A stretch of 64,000 nucleotides of DNA from Gillisella terrae (lineage in GTDB: Bacteria; Pseudomonadota; Alphaproteobacteria; Rhizobiales; Rhizobiaceae): positions 1 to 64,000 of the forward strand of contig NZ_SSOA01000008.1 in assembly GCF_004801395.1 (NCBI RefSeq), given 5' to 3'. Position numbers and translations under genes: made by a program. The notes under the pieces are model-generated. The model did not search any database. It had not been told where the DNA came from and saw nothing but the letters and a program-made list of their open reading frames with translations. The stretch's first letter is position 1. Every line of letters starts with the position of its first letter. Of this stretch, positions 59,341 to 64,000 are shown piece after piece.

Positions 59341-60273
59341 ATGGTCGCTCCGCTTCTCTCCCGCCTTCAGCCCAAGCACTTCAATCTGGTTCGCGCCATT
59401 TTTGAGCTTGGGCAGCTTAATCTTGCTGCCGTTCAACTTTCCATGACGCAGCCTGCGGCATCGCGTCTGCTGGCTGAAACCGAGCGCATTGTTGGTGCCG
59501 AGATCTTTGTGCGTACACCCAAGGGCATGGAGCCAACCGAGCTGGGGCAGGCCTTAGCGCGGCGTGCGGAAATCTTGCTGGAAGAAATGCGCGAAGCGAT
59601 GCGCGAGGTGGATGCCATCAAGCGCGGCGCAACCGGCACGGTTCGGGTGGGGGCGGTGACTGGTGGTGCGCTTGGCTATATCGTGCCAGCCATTCGCGCC
59701 TTGAAAATCGAGGCGCGCACGGCTGATATTCATGTGGATGTGGCGCCCAGCGGCGCGCTGATTTCCAATCTGGTCTCGGGGCAGTTTGATTTCGTTCTGG
59801 GGCGCATTCCCGTTGGTGTTGATGCGCGGCAGTTTGATATTCGCCATGCGCGCACCGAAGAGGTGGATCTGATTGTGCATCAGACCCATCCGCTGGCCAA
59901 TGCGACATCGTTGGGCATGGCGGATTTGCTGCATTTTCCCTGGGTGATGCAGGGGCCGGGCGCGCCGGTGCGGCAGGCGGTGGAACATGCTTTCATTCAG
60001 GCGGGTACCAGCCTGCCGGTTGATGTGGTCAACACCACATCGCTTTTGGTGATGATTGCGATGATTGCGACCTCAAATGCCATTGCGCCGCTGTCGCAGG
60101 AAGTGTCTGATTTGCTGTGTCGACAAACCACAGGTGCCGGCCTCAGTCGTCTTGCGGTCAAAATGCCGATTGTCGTCCTGCCTTATCACATGATCAGTCT
60201 GAAAAGCCGCAGCATGTCGACACTGGCTTCCCGGCTGCAAGATCTGGTGTTGCAGGAGTTTATGACCCGTTAG
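59341..60273 (+). CDS. gbpR: LysR-type regulator GbpR
   Basis: A 310-aa LTTR. The N-terminal winged helix-turn-helix covers about 5-65 ([32 protein letters not shown]), and the substrate-binding domain runs from about 95. In Agrobacterium GbpR (galactose-binding protein regulator) controls chvE and is encoded divergently, as here. Ligands are the sugars carried by ChvE or their products. Confidence 0.92.
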   Translation: MVAPLLSRLQPKHFNLVRAIFELGQLNLAAVQLSMTQPAASRLLAETERIVGAEIFVRTPKGMEPTELGQALARRAEILLEEMREAMREVDAIKRGATGTVRVGAVTGGALGYIVPAIRALKIEARTADIHVDVAPSGALISNLVSGQFDFVLGRIPVGVDARQFDIRHARTEEVDLIVHQTHPLANATSLGMADLLHFPWVMQGPGAPVRQAVEHAFIQAGTSLPVDVVNTTSLLVMIAMIATSNAIAPLSQEVSDLLCRQTTGAGLSRLAVKMPIVVLPYHMISLKSRSMSTLASRLQDLVLQEFMTR

Positions 60274-60330
60274 CGGCTCAAGCGTGAGATGGCGGTTTTT
60301 GTCTGCTGCCTTTCTTTTCGTGAATGCACC

Positions 60331-60347
60331 GTAAATGCGACATTTAC
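60331..60347. promoter_or_regulatory. Palindrome between gbpR and pntA
   Basis: GTAAATG and CATTTAC with a CGA spacer, 58 bp after the gbpR stop and 167 bp before pntA. It may be an operator for pntAB or a hairpin at the end of gbpR; no T-run follows. The remaining gap holds no visible gene. Confidence 0.35.
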
Positions 60348-60513
60348 TGTTCTGGAACGTACCGAAATCCTTAACAAAGGCTTGTGTCAGCAGTGTTAAC
60401 TCTCTTTAATAACGCGACTGTGATGTGATCAGGACATCATGTCACGGAGACGTGGGAGGGGAGAGGCCGTAGCGTTTCAACCTACTCACATGGTGAGGGT
60501 CAGGAGGTGCGTT

Positions 60514-62091
60514 TTGACATTAAAAATTGGGTCGCCTAAAGAATTATATGCAGGCGAGGCGCGCGTCGCGATGACGCCCGATAGCGCGCAGGCTTTGCAG
60601 AAACTGGGGTATGAGTGCGTTGTTGAGGCTGGCGCTGGCAAGGCGGCGGGGTTTTCAGACGACGCTTATCGCGCGGCAGGCGTGACCGTGCTGAATACTG
60701 CGACCGAGCTCTATGCAAGTGCTGATGTGATCGCCAAGGTTCGCCCGCCTGAAGCATCAGAGGTGGAACACCTCACCCCCGGCAAAACGCTGATCTCCTT
60801 CTTCTATCCCGCCCAGAACAAAGATCTGCTGGAGCAGGCCAAGAACAAGGGTGCCGCCGTTATTGCCATGGATATGGTGCCGCGTATCTCGCGCGCCCAG
60901 AAAATGGATGCCCTGTCCTCCATGGCCAACATTGCCGGTTACCGTGCCGTCATTGAAGCGGGCAATAATTTTGGCCGTTTCTTCACCGGACAGGTGACGG
61001 CGGCTGGCAAGGTGCCACCGGCCAAGGTGCTGGTGATTGGTGCCGGTGTGGCCGGTCTGGCTGCCATTGGCACAGCCACCTCGCTGGGTGCGATTGTCTA
61101 TGCTTTTGACGTTCGCCCGGAAGTGGCCGAGCAGATTGAAAGCATGGGTGCCAGCTTCGTTTATCTCGAATTTGAAGCCACTCAGGATGGTGCGGCAACG
61201 GGTGGCTATGCCGCACCGTCTTCGCCAGAGTTCCGCGAAAAGCAACTGGCGAAATTCCGCGAATTGGCCCCGGAGATGGATATTGTCATCACCACGGCGC
61301 TGATTCCGGGCCGCGATGCCCCAAAGCTGTGGCTGGCGGATATGGTCGCTTCGATGAAGCCGGGTTCGGTGATTGTTGACCTTGCCGCAGAGCGCGGCGG
61401 CAACTGCGATCTGACTGTGGCTGATCAGCGTGTGGTGTCGGACAATGGCGTGATTGTTGTTGGTTATACCGACTTCCCCAGCCGGATGGCGGCACAATCC
61501 TCGACGCTTTATTCCAACAACATTCGCCATATGTTGGCCGATCTGACGCCTGCCAAGGATGGCAAGCTGGTCCATAATATGGAAGATGACGTGATCCGTG
61601 GCGCGACGGTGACATTTGAAGGCGCGATCACCTTCCCGCCGCCGCCGCCCAAGGTGCAGGCCATTGCTGCCGCCAAGCCCAAGGAAAAAGCCAGGGAACT
61701 GACCCACGACGAAAAGCGGGCCAAGGAAGCGGCAGACTTCAAGGCGCAAACCACCAATCAGGTAAAACTGCTGGCGATTGGCACGGCGGTCATGCTGTTG
61801 GTGGGTGCCTTTGCCCCTGCAAGCTTCATGAGCCACTTCATTGTGTTTGTGCTCGCATGTTTCATCGGTTTCTCGGTGATCTGGAATGTCAGCCATTCGC
61901 TGCATACGCCGCTGATGGCGGTGACCAATGCCATTTCAGGCATCGTCATTCTGGGTGCATTGCTGCAAATCGGCTCCAGCAATTGGCTTGTGGTGATTTT
62001 AGCGGCGCTATCGGTGCTGATTGCGACGATCAATATCGTCGGTGGCTTCCTCGTGACACGGCGTATGCTCGCCATGTTCCAGAAGTCCTGA
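60514..62091 (+). CDS. pntA: Proton-translocating NAD(P) transhydrogenase subunit alpha
   Basis: A 525-aa protein in the fused (E. coli-like) form. It has an NAD(H)-binding dI domain (1-380) with [15 protein letters not shown] and the RQD-loop region, a proline-rich linker (FPPPPPKV), and four C-terminal helices (about 425-520). The start is the TTG at 60514, with AGGAGG six bases upstream and the family start TLKIGSPKE; upstream in-frame GTG/ATG codons lack this. It uses the proton gradient to pass hydride from NADH to NADP. Many alphaproteobacteria split this subunit in two; here it is one chain. Confidence 0.94.
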   Translation: MTLKIGSPKELYAGEARVAMTPDSAQALQKLGYECVVEAGAGKAAGFSDDAYRAAGVTVLNTATELYASADVIAKVRPPEASEVEHLTPGKTLISFFYPAQNKDLLEQAKNKGAAVIAMDMVPRISRAQKMDALSSMANIAGYRAVIEAGNNFGRFFTGQVTAAGKVPPAKVLVIGAGVAGLAAIGTATSLGAIVYAFDVRPEVAEQIESMGASFVYLEFEATQDGAATGGYAAPSSPEFREKQLAKFRELAPEMDIVITTALIPGRDAPKLWLADMVASMKPGSVIVDLAAERGGNCDLTVADQRVVSDNGVIVVGYTDFPSRMAAQSSTLYSNNIRHMLADLTPAKDGKLVHNMEDDVIRGATVTFEGAITFPPPPPKVQAIAAAKPKEKARELTHDEKRAKEAADFKAQTTNQVKLLAIGTAVMLLVGAFAPASFMSHFIVFVLACFIGFSVIWNVSHSLHTPLMAVTNAISGIVILGALLQIGSSNWLVVILAALSVLIATINIVGGFLVTRRMLAMFQKS

Positions 62092-62106
62092 GGGGGAGAA
62101 TAGATT

Positions 62107-63540
62107 ATGGCAATTGGTATTGTTTCGGCGGCCTATATTGCGGCGGCTGTGCTGTTTATTCTCTCGCTGGGTGGCCTTTCTGGTCAGGAAAGCGCCAAGC
62201 GCGCCGTGTGGTACGGCATTGTCGGTATGGGGCTTGCGGTGATTGCTACCGTGTTTGGCCCGGATGTTGGTCACTGGTTTATCATTGTGTTGATGATCGC
62301 TGGTGGTTCGGTGCTGGGCTACTACGTGGCCTCGCGCGTGCAGATGACCGAAATGCCGCAGCTTGTGGCCGCTCTGCATAGTTTCGTGGGCTTGGCCGCG
62401 GTGTTTATCGGCTATAACGCCCATATCGAGGAAGCGCATGTGGCGCGCTTGGATGAGACGGCCCGTGCCTCGCTCACCGGCTTTGCCGCCATTCTGGCTC
62501 ATAAACTGCCTGTCGAACTGGCGATCATGAAGGTCGAGGTGTTTCTCGGCGTGTTCATCGGTGCCGTGACCTTCACCGGTTCCGTCATTGCTTTCGGCAA
62601 GCTGGCTGGCAAGGTCGATGGCAAGGCCAAGAAATTGCCCGGCGGCCATATGCTCAATGCCGGTGCTGCGGCCTTGTCGCTCATTCTGTTGATCGCCTAT
62701 TTCTATGGTGCAGGCGTCTGGACATTGATCCTGATGACGCTTTTGGCCTTCTTCATCGGCTATCACCTGATCATGGGCATCGGCGGGGCCGATATGCCGG
62801 TTGTGGTGTCGATGCTCAACAGCTATTCCGGCTGGGCGGCAGCGGCCATTGGCTTCACACTCGGCAATGATCTGCTGATCGTCACGGGTGCGCTGGTTGG
62901 CTCTTCCGGTGCCATCCTGTCCTACATCATGTGCAAGGCGATGAACCGTTCGTTCATCTCGGTTATCCTCGGCGGTTTTGGCACAACCACGGGTCCGGCC
63001 ATGGAAATCACCGGCGAGCAGGTGGCCATTGATGCTGAAGGTGTGGCCGCCGCACTCAACGAAGCCGATAGCGTCATCATCGTCCCCGGTTACGGCATGG
63101 CGGTGGCGCAGGCGCAAGGCGCGGTGTCTGAACTGACTCGCAAGCTGCGCGATGCAGGCAAGAACGTGCGTTTTGCTATCCATCCGGTGGCTGGCCGCCT
63201 GCCGGGGCATATGAACGTGCTGCTGGCCGAAGCCAAGGTTCCTTACGACATCGTGATGGAAATGGACGAAATCAACGACGATTTCCCCGACACCGACGTG
63301 GTCATCGTCATCGGCTCCAACGACATCGTCAACCCGGCTGCCGAAGAAGATCCAAACAGCCCGATTGCTGGCATGCCTGTGTTGCAGGTGTGGAAGGCCA
63401 AGCAGGTGTTTGTGTCCAAGCGCGGCCAGGGCACCGGCTATTCCGGCATCGAGAACCCGCTGTTTTATAAGGAAAACACGCGGATGTTCTATGGGGATGC
63501 GAAGAAGTCGATCAATGATTTGCTGCCTATGATCAAGTAG
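62107..63540 (+). CDS. pntB: Proton-translocating NAD(P) transhydrogenase subunit beta
   Basis: A 477-aa protein. Its N-terminal membrane domain carries about nine helices and the C-terminal dIII domain (about 300-477) binds NADP(H) through [15 protein letters not shown] and [14 protein letters not shown]. It begins 15 bp after pntA with GAGGGGGAG upstream. A terminator follows, so pntAB is one transcript. Confidence 0.96.
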   Translation: MAIGIVSAAYIAAAVLFILSLGGLSGQESAKRAVWYGIVGMGLAVIATVFGPDVGHWFIIVLMIAGGSVLGYYVASRVQMTEMPQLVAALHSFVGLAAVFIGYNAHIEEAHVARLDETARASLTGFAAILAHKLPVELAIMKVEVFLGVFIGAVTFTGSVIAFGKLAGKVDGKAKKLPGGHMLNAGAAALSLILLIAYFYGAGVWTLILMTLLAFFIGYHLIMGIGGADMPVVVSMLNSYSGWAAAAIGFTLGNDLLIVTGALVGSSGAILSYIMCKAMNRSFISVILGGFGTTTGPAMEITGEQVAIDAEGVAAALNEADSVIIVPGYGMAVAQAQGAVSELTRKLRDAGKNVRFAIHPVAGRLPGHMNVLLAEAKVPYDIVMEMDEINDDFPDTDVVIVIGSNDIVNPAAEEDPNSPIAGMPVLQVWKAKQVFVSKRGQGTGYSGIENPLFYKENTRMFYGDAKKSINDLLPMIK

Positions 63541-63563
63541 GGTTTGTCGGGTCTGACAGACGC

Positions 63564-63592
63564 AAAGCCGGGTGGAGACGCCCGGCTTTTTT
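63564..63592 (+). terminator. Terminator of pntAB
   Basis: AGCCGGG / CCCGGCT stem with loop TGGAGACG, followed by TTTTTT, 24 bp after the pntB stop. Confidence 0.9.
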
Positions 63593-63746
63593 ATGAATAC
63601 GTGGGGCTTGCCAGCAAAAGCCCCTTTTGAATGCAGTCACGTCTGATGCTCCCAAGAATGGTGATCTCGAATTTGTGATATATCGTGACTTTTTCTATCG
63701 CTGCTCATAGAAATTTCTCACCAAAAGTAAAGGTAGGATTGAATCT

Positions 63747-64000
63747 ATGAAAAAGCTCAATGTAATGCTCATCGCTTCCGTTGCATTTTTTGTGGCTGGT
63801 ACAATTGCGCATGCTGAGGACCTAGTTTTTACCCTTAAAAATGGCACGCATTCGGTTTTGACAAACTTCTATACATCGCCCGTTGGCGTGAATGATTGGG
63901 AAGATGATGTCTTCGGTAAAGATGTACTCGAACCTGGCGAGAGCATTGAAATCACCATCGCCGATGGGCGCAGAACCTGCAAATATGACATGAAGTTTGA
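63747..64000 (+). CDS. Small secreted periplasmic protein, cut by the window end
   Basis: The first 84 residues of an open frame that runs off the right edge. The signal peptide is MKKLNVMLIASVAFFVAGTI with cleavage near AHAED. The mature part has LVFTLKNGTHSVLTNFYTSP, WEDDVFGKDVL, GESIEITIADGRRTC and KYDMKF. This pattern (NxT, YxSP, W-x-DD-x-G-x-D-x-L, one Cys followed by YD) is that of small rhizobial periplasmic proteins often mislabelled as argininosuccinate lyase; there is no lyase domain. Function unknown. Confidence 0.8.
   Translation, partial: MKKLNVMLIASVAFFVAGTIAHAEDLVFTLKNGTHSVLTNFYTSPVGVNDWEDDVFGKDVLEPGESIEITIADGRRTCKYDMKF

Overview
The window reads as chromosomal DNA of a member of the Rhizobiaceae, in the Agrobacterium / Allorhizobium / Rhizobium group. 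The strongest sign is the block at 54131-60273: chvE, gguA, gguB and gguC with the divergent LysR gene gbpR, which is the Agrobacterium sugar-binding locus linked to virulence sensing. Mosaic palindromic intergenic repeats of the rhizobial RIME type, an LpsL-type UDP-glucuronate epimerase and very large family-5 solute-binding proteins agree with this.

Layout. (1) 1-2341: a tRNA-fMet with a terminator, a short 5' copy of the same tRNA, an M24 peptidase-family gene, and a decayed IS3-type element sitting on the first codons of a broken gene. (2) 2342-13737: a GH38 alpha-mannosidase, a CehA/McbA-type PHP metallohydrolase and a complete ABC importer of the oligopeptide/alpha-galactoside type, all on the plus strand. 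Four AT-rich palindromic sites (AAAATATTTT) mark its promoter regions. (3) 13975-17195: a striking exporter-like ABC protein whose single nucleotide-binding domain has lost its catalytic motifs and carries a long insertion, followed by a small cyclic-nucleotide-binding-domain protein. (4) 17264-23520: envelope-polysaccharide genes: methyltransferase, UDP-HexNAc-type 6-dehydrogenase, three glycosyltransferases and a polysaccharide-deacetylase-like protein. (5) 23642-29615: a second importer of the same kind, here with both ATPases fused in one chain. (6) 29787-34425: three overlapping or abutting glycosyltransferase genes (MurG-like, GT4, MurG-like) and a convergent UDP-glucuronate 4-epimerase. 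(7) 34426-46366: a chemoreceptor in a repeat-rich neighbourhood, then pbpC and a very large alpha-2-macroglobulin-like gene. (8) 46367-48033: an MFS transporter and a YbaN-family membrane protein. (9) 48109-60273: a sugar-acid catabolic operon fused in position to chvE-gguABC. (10) 60514-63540: pntAB, then the start of a small periplasmic protein cut by the window end.

How they may work together. The catabolic block gives a coherent pathway: ChvE-GguAB imports L-arabinose, D-galactose and related sugars; a Gfo/Idh dehydrogenase oxidises C1; a sugar-acid dehydratase makes the 2-keto-3-deoxy acid; then GguC plus 2,5-dioxovalerate dehydrogenase send the C5 acid to 2-oxoglutarate, while DgoK plus DgoA send the C6 acid to pyruvate and glyceraldehyde 3-phosphate. 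No lactonase gene is visible. PntAB balances NADPH and NADH.

The most unusual part is 2658-34425. Two paralogous importers, one next to a mannosidase, alternate with glycan-building genes and with a degenerate ABC exporter paired with a cyclic-nucleotide-binding protein. I infer a glycan production and salvage locus. I know of no described system with this exact make-up, but the functional link is inference from gene order only.
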